Origin: Lepidurus packardi | Taxonomy: Eukaryota; Arthropoda; Branchiopoda; Notostraca; Triopsidae | Length of the DNA stretch: 64,000 bases | NCBI GenBank assembly: GCA_023053545.1 | Contig: JAKZAN010000183.1 | Coordinates: 1-64,000 of the forward strand | Direction of reading: 5' to 3' | In this document: piece by piece, positions 37,601 to 48,797 of the stretch | Numbering within the stretch: the stretch's first letter is position 1 | Layout: every line of letters starts with the position of its first letter | Made by a program: the position numbers and the translations under genes | Notes under the pieces: model-generated | Database searches by the model: none | What the model was told of the DNA's origin: nothing | What the model saw: only the letters and a program-made list of their open reading frames with translations

Positions 37601-40600
37601 CATTTTCTCTCTTAGATACTCATTCTACTCATTCATCCTTTTCTCCAATTCTTCCATCTCAGTCACACCAATCTTATTATCCATTTCTTACAGACTCTCA
37701 GTGTTGTGGAACTTACTGTTACTACGCGAGCGGATCAGTATCGCCTAATGCTGAAGGTTGGGGCTGATGTTGTTGTGTTCTTCATTTCTGCGGGGAGTGC
37801 TTGGGAGAACTTCAAGAGGAGTTTACTGTGAAACATGAGGTTCCGAATTTTGGTGTTAAATATAGTCATTGGGGACATTGGGTTCAAGAATCTTGTGGGC
37901 CTCACCTCTTCTATCTACTTCCACTACCTTTTCGACTATCACCTCCACTATTCTTTCCACCTCCACAATCTTCTCAATTTCTACGATTTTCTCGACTTCT
38001 ACGATTCGTTATATTATCTTTTAAACAGGTACTTCTCTTAGTTTCTATACTTCTTTCTCCACTATCTGAAGTACCAACACTTCCCTATCCACATGCCTCA
38101 CCTATATCACAGGTTTTTCAATTACTATCAGTACTTATTTCTCCACAATGCGCACTTCAGGTTTTCCAAAAAATGGCTTTTCCACTATTTTCTCTGTGAA
38201 AATATATTATGGAATTATTTTCTCAATGATGATAGGAGGTGTCTTGACCTCGACAGTCTTTTACACTGTCTGAGTTACAATCTTCTCGATGACTCTCTAT
38301 GTCAGTATTTCAAGGATCTTTAAAACCTCAACCTCTAGAATTACAACTTGTGATGAAGTCGAATTCTACTGCTTGGTTGGATCCTGGGACTACTCCCTCT
38401 CGACTGCTATATTATTTTTCTAGATGGCTGCAGGCTTCTCTTACTGTGAAATACTCTGGTCATAGGGTGGTAGAGTTCTCTAGGTATTCTATGATATTCT
38501 TGCCTATGAGTTCCCGATTGCTTCTTTCTTCTGTCCCGACAGTTGGGACTGCTTTGTTGTTGGCTCCTCCGAGTACACTAATTTCTCCACGATTATGAGT
38601 ACTTCTACTTCTTTCTCGATCGGAACAAATACTTGTATTTGAACTTAAACCGTTCTCTCGACCTCAACCACTTTCTCGACTTACAATATCCTCTATACTT
38701 CCACTTTCACTTCAACAATCTTCTCCACTTCTATAGTCTTTTCCACTTCCACTATTCTCAAGACTTCAATGATCCTGTCTATCTCAACCCTCTAGATCCT
38801 GACTTCTGGTACTATTTTTTCTACTTCGGTTACTACCTCTTTCTCCACAACCTTCTAGGTGATTACTTCAATAACCTTCAATACCTCTACCTCGACAGGG
38901 TACTCCTCTAACACCACTACTTCGGCGATGAGTTTTTTATTTTGGATTACTCGCATCTCGACAATGCTGGTGCTATTCTATTTCTCGATATCTTCATTCA
39001 CTAATCTGATCTGTTCTTCGACTTCTTGTACCCTTTATAAGAGGATAGTGTCTGCAACTTCGATCACAATTTCATCTACATATCGCTTTGATATTAATTT
39101 CCCAGTCGATTCTACTGTTCCGGTTGCTGATATTAACTCATGACCTTTTCGCACAATATTACCCTCTCCAGCAGTAAATATTTCTACAGCTCTTTGATCA
39201 ATAGCAAGTTATTCGGGCACTTTTGACACCCTATCCACAGTTTCCCAGACTCTTTTTTCAACTTATTCGACGATCTCAGTAGATATCTACATCACTGTCT
39301 GTTGCTACCTGAGAACAATTTCGATAATTCTGAGCACAGGGACCTACAATATAATTGGTTATATTTGGGTTTGTTTCTAAGTCTGGGTGTTGTTCGTGCG
39401 CAGATCATTATCTGGCTGATTTCGAGTCTAGCAATAAACCATTTATCTCGTTGGTTGTTATGAACCTTTTATACTGCCTTCTCTCAAACTGTCTGCTAAC
39501 ACATCATCAGCTTTATAATCCAAGTCCATATTTCCTGAAATGTTGGTTGAAAGATGGAGACTCTTAGTACAGATTTTGTCCTACTTCTTCTTCTTCTTAC
39601 TCTCGTTCCTTACTTACCTCAATTTTTCCCGAAGCTTTTTCACCTCGCTCTACAACTGCGTCATTTGTAAGCTTAGACTCTCGACGGTCTCTTCTGTTTG
39701 GATTTCTACTTCTTGGAATTCAACCTCATACTCCTAGATATACTCCATCTCTTCAGAAGGATACTTTAACCTCAGATTGGAATCAATACTTGACTGGACA
39801 ACATCTTCATTGGATGATAGTGACCTAATGTTCTCGGATGTTTTAAACAGAAGATCATCTCTGAGGCTGCCAGCCACGTATAGGCTTTCAGTTTTTTTGA
39901 CGCCGCAGTTAGTGGCAAGATTATGCATGAACTATCTAGTATTACCTTGATGTGTATGATGTTTTGCTTAGATATCCTGATTGTAGGATAACCTACCTGT
40001 TCTCAGATCTTTGAATCGACTATCAACTGAATGAGGATTTTCGACTTCCTGTAAAGAAGCAGCAGGACATAGTGTTTGAGTGACCATCATCTCAGATTTC
40101 ATTGCAGGATGCGAGGCCTTCAATAAATCAACTGCACTGCATTCGGGCTTCTTATTTTTTTTATTTCGTTTGTGTTTTTACTTTTTCCTACTCTCCTGTT
40201 CTGCTGGTTCTGAATTGGTTAGTCCTACTTCTCGGCTTTTAACAATCATGGACTTAGCCTCAACCAAGTTCTATTGTCCTTTTTTTTAACTGTGTTACAT
40301 CATCGACTGCTTAAGCAACATCACTTCTTGACAGCTCATTTCGTGGACTATGAGGATTCTTTATAGCTCCATGTTTTTCTATTAAATGTTCTTTTTGAGG
40401 GTTTCGAGCTCGTTAAAAGCAACTAACTTCTACTTTTCTATGACGCGACAGTGTTCTTTAAGCGATGAATTACTAACCTAGACATTCTTCTCCAGCTCTC
40501 TCAAAGTTTTCACAATATTCATGTTCTAGCACTCCAACACTGCTAGCCTGTTTCTTAGGTACTAATTGTCCTCCTTCAATGTGTTAATTAGCTAGTTCTG

Positions 40601-40924
40601 TTGTCCTGGTGACTGCCTGAATTTGTTATCATTGTTTTTAGAGTCAGAGACTTGTATCATGAGCAGCTGTGTCTACCTGTCGACGAAGGAAATCTATTGG
40701 ATCAGCCGCAATTCAGAAGTTTATAGATTTAGTAAATGAGTCAGACTAGCTTTCTCCAGCAGCACCTTCATACGCTTATTCTCATCGATGCAAGCAGCCA
40801 GCGTTTAACACAGTTGATTATAATACTCAGAACATTCAGAGTCAGGTGGTAGCAGTGTGCCGTCAGGTTAACCAGAAGTAATGCTGCTACCAGCATGGAA
40901 ATGAAATTCGAGGAGCTCTGCCAT
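34628..40924 (-). CDS. Giant coiled-coil, alveolin-like repeat, pseudokinase protein, about 2,082 aa
   Basis: Exons 40924-34819 and 34770-34628, with a 48-nt intron near the end. No TGA occurs in 2,035 consecutive codons. Layout: coiled coil to about residue 600 (KEDNEYLRNRLAVLE); Val/Ile/Glu/Lys repeats at about 620-1020 (EKIVEVERIVEVIVEKVV; VEKTVEVK; EVEKVVEVERTVEV) with a Ser/Glu/Gln spacer near 780-860; a second long coiled coil at about 1075-1650; a Ser/Asn/Arg linker; and a kinase C-lobe-like domain at 1895-2082. There the HRD loop is replaced (RPIILSPDNVLV) and DFG is lost, but SPE and VVWNIGCLLDEII remain, so it is a predicted pseudokinase. No N-lobe glycine loop is seen. The repeats resemble alveolin/articulin cores of the membrane-skeleton beneath alveoli. 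I know no protein with this combination. The start ATG is the first after the 5' region but the frame stays open upstream. Confidence 0.8.
37876..39050 (-). repeat. Alveolin/articulin-like Glu-Lys-Ile-Val-Glu-Val coding repeat block
   Basis: Within the giant gene, imperfect repeats of about 6-12 residues built on E-K/R-I/V-V-E-V recur in two blocks (37876-38330 and 38585-39050) around a non-repetitive spacer. On the plus strand the block shows as a pyrimidine-rich run of CTC, CAC, TTC and TAC triplets, a strong strand asymmetry. The codons vary, so the repeat is mainly at protein level rather than a recent tandem duplication. Confidence 0.8.
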
Positions 40925-42048
40925 TCTGGAGAAAGCCTGAAGACGTGGTGAATGAAGAAGTATTAATTCCTAAGGGTTAAATCGGGGGAAGTGCTGAAGC
41001 TTCAGTGTGGAGATTTAAGACTGAAGGATGGTAAGTTCATTCTGATGAGAATTGTGAAGATGAGGTGGATTGTTGGTATGGAGGAGGACCGTGGGGTCCT
41101 AAGAGTGATGAGAGGAGGGGTTGTGATGCTAAAATGGTCGCTCGTGCGTGGTATACGAATGCATGATATTATGAGGATTTATAGTATTTTTATAAAAGTT
41201 ACGAGACTGTTCTTTTTTGAGACCAAGGATATTGGCTGGAACTAGGAGTGCATGTACTATTGAGAATGTGAATAAAAATAAAATAAAAAAGCGACGGAGG
41301 ATGATTGAAAGATTATTTGATGCTGGAAGTCAGTCAATACCGTATGTTTGGTTGGAAAGTTGCCAGCCCTGTAACTCACTGGCAAGCTGCCTCCATACCC
41401 AACAGTACTCCATCTTCCAACCACACCATTCATCATTTGGCCATAACCTCTCCTCTTTAACTCCGCTTCTAAAATGATCAATAATCAATCACCCCTGATT
41501 AATGGATTTACTATCTAAATATGCCTGAATCAAAATCCTAGATTCTCAGATCTGCTCCAATAGCTGCGTAGGTAATATTTGTGGCTTGGGATCACATCAA
41601 CATGGTATGATGATCCGTAGAACTAGTGTTTTTAGATACTCAGTGCAGTCATACTACGTGATTTTATGGCAAGGGTGTGTATGACCGAGCGAATCCGAAG
41701 TGCCATATTTTAATGAGTATGCTCGGATAGTCTTCTGAATGGCCTCTAATGCGCATCAAGACAGAAATATTTAAGGATATTTTGGAACCACTCCAAAAGC
41801 AAAGGATTTGTTAGTTGGTTGTAGGCCCAAACCCACGGTTCGGCCCATCGTCTTACGACTAAATAATGATCAAATATATTCTCGTGGTCTTTGGAGTCTA
41901 ATAAACACCCATCCTCTAGATCCTTGTGTATGGCCTTCGCACGATTTAAAACTATACACACATTACAAACATATCAAATATACCTCAGCCATAATCATAT
42001 ACTTAATATCTTTGCTCGCAACGCAAACCTGCACAAACACACGCCCTC
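40925..42048. other. Intergenic, divergent promoters
   Basis: About 1.1 kb between the giant gene and SRPK. The frame of the giant gene remains open into it. A 71-codon Trp-rich minus-strand frame (41961-41746, TGA-ended) is noted but not called. No RNA gene recognised. Confidence 0.45.
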
Positions 42049-44449
42049 ATGAGGAACCTCCCCAAAACCACTTTCAGCGAAGGTACAATAATAAACCAAT
42101 CAGATCGACTCTATCAGAACCACCAGCAACCACCCCAGGAAGACGATGATTACGAGGATGTTGACTCCCCTCAGTAACATCTCATCGAATCCGAACACGA
42201 ACCCGAGCCACTCCCCCAGGACGACCAGGAACATCAAGAACCCAAGTAAATTCCTCTTCCATTTGAACTCTCAACTTCCTTCCCTCTGCTCTTTTCTCAT
42301 TTTGCCCTATCGCCATATTCAAAAATTCAAAACATACATATATTCACACCTTTCCCATCCTCAACTTTAGGTCCCTATATGAATTCCTGCGAAAATTAGA
42401 CGAAGAAAACAACAGCGAGGACGAAGGAATTGAAGACTATAAATTGGGTGGCTACCACCCTTGCACGATCGGTGAAGTGCTACTTAACCGATACGTTTTG
42501 ATCCAAAAACTGGGCTGGGGCCACTTCTCGACAGTATGGCTGGCGAAGGACTTCAAGTACGACAACTACGTGGCAGTCAAAATAATGAAAAGTGCTCCAC
42601 ACTACATCTAAGCTGCTTACGATGAGGTAACTAATATAGATCCCAATACACTACACTTCTCAATACGCCATTTAAATCTATGGTCACTCAATACTACCCA
42701 AACTTAATATCATTATAGGTTGAAATATTGCAAAAAGTCGCAAAAAATGTGCACCACCCTGCGTGGGTCGAGTCTCTCAAGAAGTATGAGCCTACCAAGA
42801 CAAAATATGATCGTGATGATACACACTGTGTCCAGCTCCTTAACTCTTTCCTTTTCAAAGGACCATATGGAAATCATTTCTGTATGGTCTTCGAAATTCT
42901 TGGAGTCAACCTCTTAGAGGTTCTCAAGAGATATGAGTATGAAGGAGTCCCTTTGAACGTGGCTCGCGAAATTAGTAGACAGATTCTGATTGGTCTTGAC
43001 TTTCTGCACCGCATTTGCAAAGTCATTCACACGGATCTCAAACCAGAGAACGTGCTTCTGTGCCTGACCGACGAATAAATCAAGCAGATTGTGTAGAACG
43101 GTCAGCTGACTAACAAATAGATCTACTTGAAGAGGCTGAAACTGTACAGGAATCTGTTCATGATGGGTCCGGCTGAGCCCGACACCGAGGAAGAAGAGGA
43201 TAAATAATAATAGCCGCAAAGTAAGGCAGGACCAAATGGAGACAAAAATTCTGCATAATAATGCCCTGAACTGACTCAGCTGGAGGAGGCTAAGGAGAAA
43301 CTTAAAGATAAACTTACGCCTACGCAGCGCAAGAACCTCAAAAAACGCATCAAGAAAATGGAGCAGAAGGTGGAGGCTTGGCAACAAAAACAGGAGCAGT
43401 CCAAAAATAGCGGTGCAACTGCTTCGAATGCTGTTCCCAACAACAAACCAGAGCAATCGGCTGCTACAGCTTCGAAAGGAAGCAAAATACAGAAGCTGTC
43501 ACTGATTAACAACAAGCTTATATTCGACAAAGGACCTAAACTCGAAAAGGGATTCAAGGTCAAGATTGCAGATTTGGGAAATGCTTGCTGGACCCATCAT
43601 CACTTCGCCTCTGAGATTCAAACTCGTCAATATCGCGGACCCGAGGTTCTTATAGGCGCGAAGTACAACACTACAGCTGATATCTGGTCATTCGCCTGCA
43701 TGACTTTCGAGATGATGACTGGCGACCTGTTATTCAATCCCCGAAAAGATCGCAATGAGACTTATGGCAAGAACGATGACCACATTGCCCAGATGATGGA
43801 GCTTTTAGGTAAATTCCCAAAAAAGTTGTCGCTTCGAGGCAAAAAGTCGAAGAAGTACTTCGATAAAAAGGGGCACCTGCGCAGGATTCAGAAACTACAG
43901 CAATGGCCTTTGCGAGATGTGATGATGGCAAAGTAAACATAGCAACTCTTACACTACTCCATCAATTATTGTGCCGGCTATACATAGATACAAATATAAA
44001 GAACAGGAAGCTGTGGCATTCGAGAAATTCATGCAACCTATGCTGAATTGCTACCCCGAGAGGAGAGTATCGGCTCAGGAACTCCTCAAACATCCTTGGC
44101 TCAGGATCGTCTCAGACGATAATATCAAGATGTAATCTAGAAATCCTAACATACTTTCTCGATATATTTGATTATGCATAGGAGTGAACAAGAGTTCCAG
44201 GCGATTAAAAGTCGATTCGACATCGAAAACGAGGAGGAACTATGGCAGTATGAGACCGAGAATTAGGATGCTTCCAACTCCCACAACTCCGAAGACTGTG
44301 ACTCGTCAGATTCGGAGTTCTATGAGCATAAGAGGCTGGGAGAGTTGAGACTGATAGACCGAAGTTTCACAGACTTGGGTTATATCGGGTACGGAGACGG
44401 TATTTACCTGGAACAATTGGATACTGTGAACTGGCAGTTCGCAGGTTGA
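42049..44449 (+). CDS. SR-protein kinase (SRPK/Sky1 family), 692 aa
   Basis: Five exons: 42049-42245, 42371-42626, 42719-43932, 43988-44131, 44182-44449 (introns 125, 92, 55, 50 nt). N-lobe: VLIQKLGWGHFSTVWLAKD and VAVKIMKSAPHYIEAAYDE, where TAA (42609-42611) sits at the SRPK-conserved Glu. C-lobe: HTDLKPENVLL with the SRPK-type HTD instead of HRD, KIADLGNACW (DLG), QTRQYRGPEVLIGAKYNT, and the end RRVSAQELLKHPWLR. A charged spacer of about 150 residues splits the domain, as in this family. It phosphorylates Arg-Ser splicing factors. The C-terminal tail is acidic. Confidence 0.95.
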
Positions 44450-44750
44450 AGGACAAAGAAAGATGATACGAAAGGTTTGGGATGGGGCTAATTGTGAACC
44501 CTGATTTAGAAATAGATTTTGTTATTTTTTTGTCTGAATCAGGAGATCCGCAAAAGATTGGGAGTATCATGATTAGGTATCTCTGCAATCTGACCAAAAC
44601 GCGCACAAGTTTTTGGTAACTTAGAAAATAAGGAAACATTCTGATGTCATTCTTTAATCTATTAAAAAGACCAAAGGCTCATACTTCGTACCATCAACAT
44701 TAACAAAATACCATCCATCGCAACCAAGTTATATATCACAAGCACACACC
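44450..44750. other. Intergenic spacer
   Basis: 301 bases between tandem rightward genes; nothing beyond expected 3' UTR and promoter. Confidence 0.5.
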
Positions 44751-45623
44751 ATGTAACCTAACCCCAATAACCAGCCAGAGCCCAAGAAGATCAAACACAA
44801 TAAATAGCAAATCACCAAAAACAACACCGAGAAGGAGTACTTCCAAAATAACCAAAAATAAGATGGCAAGCCTTCCAATCTTGAAACCAAATATGTCTAT
44901 GAGGTCTACGATAAAATTGCATAGCACTTTAGCCACACCCGTTACAAGGCTTGGCCTCGTGTCGAAAAGTACTTAAATTCCCTAGAACCGCATGCAATGG
45001 TTGCTGATGTTGGCTGCGGAAATGGCAAGTATATGGGTGTTAACTCTACCTTACTCATGATAGGCACTGATCGTAGCAAAGGACTTCTTGAGACTGCCAG
45101 AGAGAAGAACCCCTTTTATCAGTTATTTTCGGCTGACTCTCTCAAACTTCCTGTCCGGAGCGGAAGTTTCGACCACTTTATCAGCATCGCTGTTGTTCAT
45201 CATTTCTCGAATGACCATCTTAGGTAATGCCTTTACGTTCACCAAACACCTCCTACCCACAACTATTCTAGACATCAAGCAATCCAATAACTAACAAGGA
45301 TAATCAAAATAGGTGGAACTGGTCTAATTTACGTTTGGGCCTTTTAACAAGAATAGCGAAAGTTCGCATAGCAAGATGTGTTTGTGCCTTGGAACCTACA
45401 TTTCAAATATGAAGGAGAAGAGGAACTAAAGAAGAAGAAAGAGGCACAGATCAAAGCTGAGGAAATCAACGAATAGAAACAGACAGTAGTATACAAGAGA
45501 TACTATCACGTGTTCAAATAAAAGGAGCTGGAGAACTTGCTGGGGCAGCACAAAGATTTGGAGATCATGGATTCGTTCTATGACCATGCGAACTGGTGTG
45601 TGATTGTGAAAAGGATTGCTTGA
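44751..45623 (+). CDS. TRM9: tRNA wobble-uridine carboxymethyl methyltransferase (Trm9/ALKBH8 methyltransferase type), 274 aa
   Basis: Exons 44751-45223 and 45272-45623 with a 48-nt intron in phase 2. Family motifs: YVYEVYDKIAEHFSHTRYKA, SAM-binding VADVGCGNGKYMGV, IGTDRSKGLLE, AVVHHFSNDHLRH, GTGLIYVWAFEQE and DVFVPWNLHF, then RYYHVFKEKELENLL. Trm9 with Trm112 methylates the carboxymethyl of mcm5U34 in tRNA. The TAA in WAFEQE (45345-45347) aligns with the family's Glu. The second codon is also TAA (ATG TAA). No AlkB or RRM domain is fused, unlike animal ALKBH8. Confidence 0.94.
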
Positions 45624-46165
45624 AGGATCCAAGACCCAAAAGTTTAGCACCATATTTTTGTGCATGTCTAGCTCTTACCAATCCACTATTAATCCCATAA
45701 CCTATAACTACCAATACTTCTGATGTGAGATAAACGGTATAGCTTACTTCCACTTCAATAAAGATGAGGGAAATCAGCTATTCCCAAAGCGAGAGTAACC
45801 GAGTAATGAGTGAGGGTTATAGGGAAGTCTGGTGTGGATGATAATGTTGTGGGATGAGAATAGTCTGAGGTCTAAAGGTAGAATAAAGAGCTCGTATAAA
45901 AGAGTGAGATGTGGACGACGAAGTTTCTCATATTTAATCGACCAAAGGATTTTGCTGGTTGCGTTCCACGCAATTTATGAAAAAAATAAGCCGACAGAAT
46001 CCAATCACAAATATACTACTTTCCTTCCTCTTTTATAAGTACCGAGTCAAATGGGACTGAGTACCTCTAGTAACATATTTTAGGCAAACACTCCTCCAAT
46101 AATAATCATAAAATATCTATATCCTCAAATATACATCCCTCAAACAACAGCACCCTCGATATCAC
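45624..46165. other. Intergenic spacer
   Basis: About 540 bases between tandem rightward genes, AT-rich, no coding frame of interest. Confidence 0.5.
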
Positions 46166-47919
46166 ATGGAAGACACACCCCAAACCTAAGAGCATTAGAC
46201 CCAGGAACACCACTAATAGACACATCCAGACTCACACCCTCAAGAGATTGCTTTAGACCTTTCTCCGCCTCGTGATACTTAACACAATGCCCCCGACTCC
46301 ATCCCGCTGTCTCCTCAAAAACAGGAGGAACCACTGACCAGCATGACAGATGCCAGCATTACTGCAGTGGTTACTTCCACCAAACTACAGGATTTCGCGA
46401 CTGACACTCTGACCTTCCCTGGAGACTATCTTATCCGCAACAAAGTAAAACAATAATTCTCCCTACCGAGAATAGGCTTTTCTTTATTTTTGTTATTGCA
46501 TCTGCGACATAATACCCATCTAACAAACCTTCAAATTCTTTAATGCGACACAGATCAGTATACACATCGTGGGCAGCGTCCAGAAAGGCTCGTCTCTTTC
46601 TAAATTCACAGCCTACAGCATTGTGGGCGAAGATGAAAAGGGTAGGTTCTAAACATGTCGCCGATATAGTGAGTTTGATACTCTCCGAAATGTTCTCATA
46701 GAGCGATGGCCAGGATGTTTCATCCCCGTCCTCCCTGACAAGACAATGATCAAGAATTCAGTACAAGTAGTTCAGGAACGCTAAAGACTGTTGGAGAACT
46801 TTCTGAAGTGCATCGCTTACACAACGCAGATATACTACAGCGAATAGTTCCAGATTTTCCTAAGATCCGCAGAGAGCGATGTCAACAACGTAAAAAATAA
46901 CCTGATAAGTGTTGGTTTAGACTTTGGAGAAAATGCCGAAACCCACTCTCGAAGAGATCATTAACAGGTACAAGGATGTCTTTGCCGAACTTGGGGGCGT
47001 AAGCATACTATCTTATTCTCAATCACTTATTATACTCATTCTGAGCTGAATAGAAATAAATAGGCAGCGAGGCATCGATTAAAATCTCTACCTTTAAAAC
47101 TTCCCTCCGCAAAGTCCAGCAGAAACTTCCAGAAATTGAGTCTGCCGCTCTCGCGATGGCTGAGAGCAAAGATATCCTCAACTAAAAGTTACCCACCCTT
47201 TTTCGTCTCCTCCAAGATTATGAGAAGAATACTATTGTCGAATTCGCACAAGGAACCCAAGAAAGTCTTCTCTACTTCAAGGAAACAAAGCAAGAGGAAT
47301 TTTCCAAGCACGATGAAAAGCTCAAAACATGTGTCCGGGCCAATCCTTTCTGGCTTTTCAGCGACCTCATCAAGCTGTAGCTCAAAGACAGCCAGAGCAT
47401 GCTAGAGACAATTAATATCGTTGAAGTCTACAACGAGAAACGACTTGACTGCGAAAACCTCATCCGAGGCTACGAACAGGAGATTGAAGAGTTGACATTG
47501 GGAAGATCTACTATGAGTTCGATGACAACGAGGAAGCCAAAAGAAGAAGTAAAGCGAAATGTGTAGGAAAAGAACAAAAAGTGCATCATAGAAAAGCACC
47601 AGTATATGGAGCTGACAGATATGGTGATAGCACTGTTGGCTTACATGCAGATCGATAATTACAAGGTAACAAACACTCACAATATCATATTTATGCAACA
47701 CACCCATTTCTTTGATGTTTGACACGTTTATAGAATATGAAGAAAAGATTCTACTCGAGTATTTTGAGGAAGTTCGCAGGATACGAGGGACACGTAGTGC
47801 TGACACTGTCCAAGATGTGGTAGGAGTTGGATGATGCCTCCTTGGGCAATTTGCAGAAACTAAACAGTGGAAAGAAATAAGAAGCAGTAGTGGAGATCAA
47901 ACAAAGTGCATAAGTCTGA
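46166..47919 (+). CDS. PX-domain sorting nexin (SNX-BAR-like), 490 aa
   Basis: Exons 46166-46444, 46554-46889, 46921-46998, 47072-47665, 47734-47919 (introns 109, 31, 73, 68 nt; the acceptor at 47071 is the only one that keeps frame). The upstream ATG 46166 is in frame and adds an acidic 59-residue N-terminus. The PX domain spans about residues 85-200: RRYSEFDTLRNVLIERWPG with the phosphoinositide-binding RRY, FIPVLPDKTMIKN, and RLLENFLKCIAYTTQIYYSE. The remainder is helical and fits a BAR-type dimer (LRKVQQKLPEIESAALAMAE; NEKRLDCENLIRGYEQEIEE). Role: endosomal sorting/tubulation, retromer-type. Confidence 0.85.
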
Positions 47920-48357
47920 GGAGCTCGAGGCATCCATCATGCGTGTATCTTGATCGCAATATTTGAGACTACAAGCCTATAGGGTTGTTGTATGAGAGTG
48001 GCAGAGTATTTATAGTCTAATTTGTTTGAGAAAGAACTAGTCTGCCTTGATGGCATATGGATGCAGATGAGCACCATGGTTTGGCTATTGACTCTATAAC
48101 ATTTACTTTCGGATTCAGCCATGTCACTTTTGCTTTGTTAAACATTTATTGTAATTGCAAGCTACCCTCCCAAAACCAATAAACAGCTTCAAATCACAGC
48201 TAGACGCCTCCCCATTTATCCCCAAAGTTCAATCAAATACTCTACTTCTCACTCACCTCCACTCTATCCCCATAATCTTACTGTCAGAACTAACCCATAA
48301 TTCCCATATCTTCACCCTACAAAACACCTATTTCATAAAAAACTACACCATTATACA
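47920..48357. other. Intergenic spacer
   Basis: About 440 bases between tandem rightward genes. No feature recognised. Confidence 0.5.
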
Positions 48358-48603
48358 ATGCACAACTCCCAAAAAGGTACCAATGAAAACGACAGTCCAA
48401 ATGATAACCAGTAAGTGGTTTAACCCTTGGGTCCACCTCCTGTGAAACCCCGTTAGCCTGAATAGGACGAATGTTGCGGAAGTGGATGTGTTCATTGCGT
48501 GTGGGATGTATTTAGTTAGAAAATGTAAAAGTACGAATTGTAGCTTTAGAAATACAATAAGCTGAAGTCTAGAATAGAAGGAAAAGACGGTAAGAATGGA
48601 TGA
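48358..48603 (+). CDS. OXLD1-type (oxidoreductase-like domain) small protein, 81 aa
   Basis: One exon, ATG 48358 to TGA 48601-48603. The diagnostic segment is PPPVKPREPEEDECCGSGC, immediately followed by VHCVWDVF, the Pro-rich lead plus CC-x2-GC-x2-CVWD signature of the oxidoreductase-like N-terminal family. Cys spacing suggests metal or disulfide binding. A charged helix follows (SEKMEKYELELEKYNKLKSR). Seven TAR codons interrupt it under the standard code, so conventional gene finding would miss it. Animal and fungal relatives are mitochondrial; the biochemical role is unclear. Confidence 0.85.
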
Positions 48604-48797
48604 TGGAGAGCTGATGTACATATATGTTGGGAAGTAAAAAATGTTAGAGGACCTCCCTCATCTTAAAGGTATGCTATTTTTTAGGGTATTGTTGGCACTC
48701 TGCAGACAGAGTAAGAACAATCTACGATGAAAACATCTATATTTACTGATCTAGATATTGGAAATCTCTTCTAAAATGTATATTTTTCAGCCCTACT

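Noticed and set aside
37801-39143. A series of plus-strand open frames rich in Phe/Leu/His/Tyr over the giant gene
   Set aside because: They are antisense shadows of the minus-strand Glu/Lys/Val repeat; plus-strand composition follows from the complement of the repeat codons, and the minus-strand frame is continuous over 6 kb.
41746-41961. Minus-strand Trp-rich 71-codon frame ending in TGA
   Set aside because: Protein-like in places, but no homologous motif, no TAR codons, no partner exon and weak start context; chance cannot be excluded.
46640-46700. GT...TAG segment inside the PX domain that looks like a 60-nt intron
   Set aside because: Reading through gives the conserved RRYSEF motif in frame, so it is coding.
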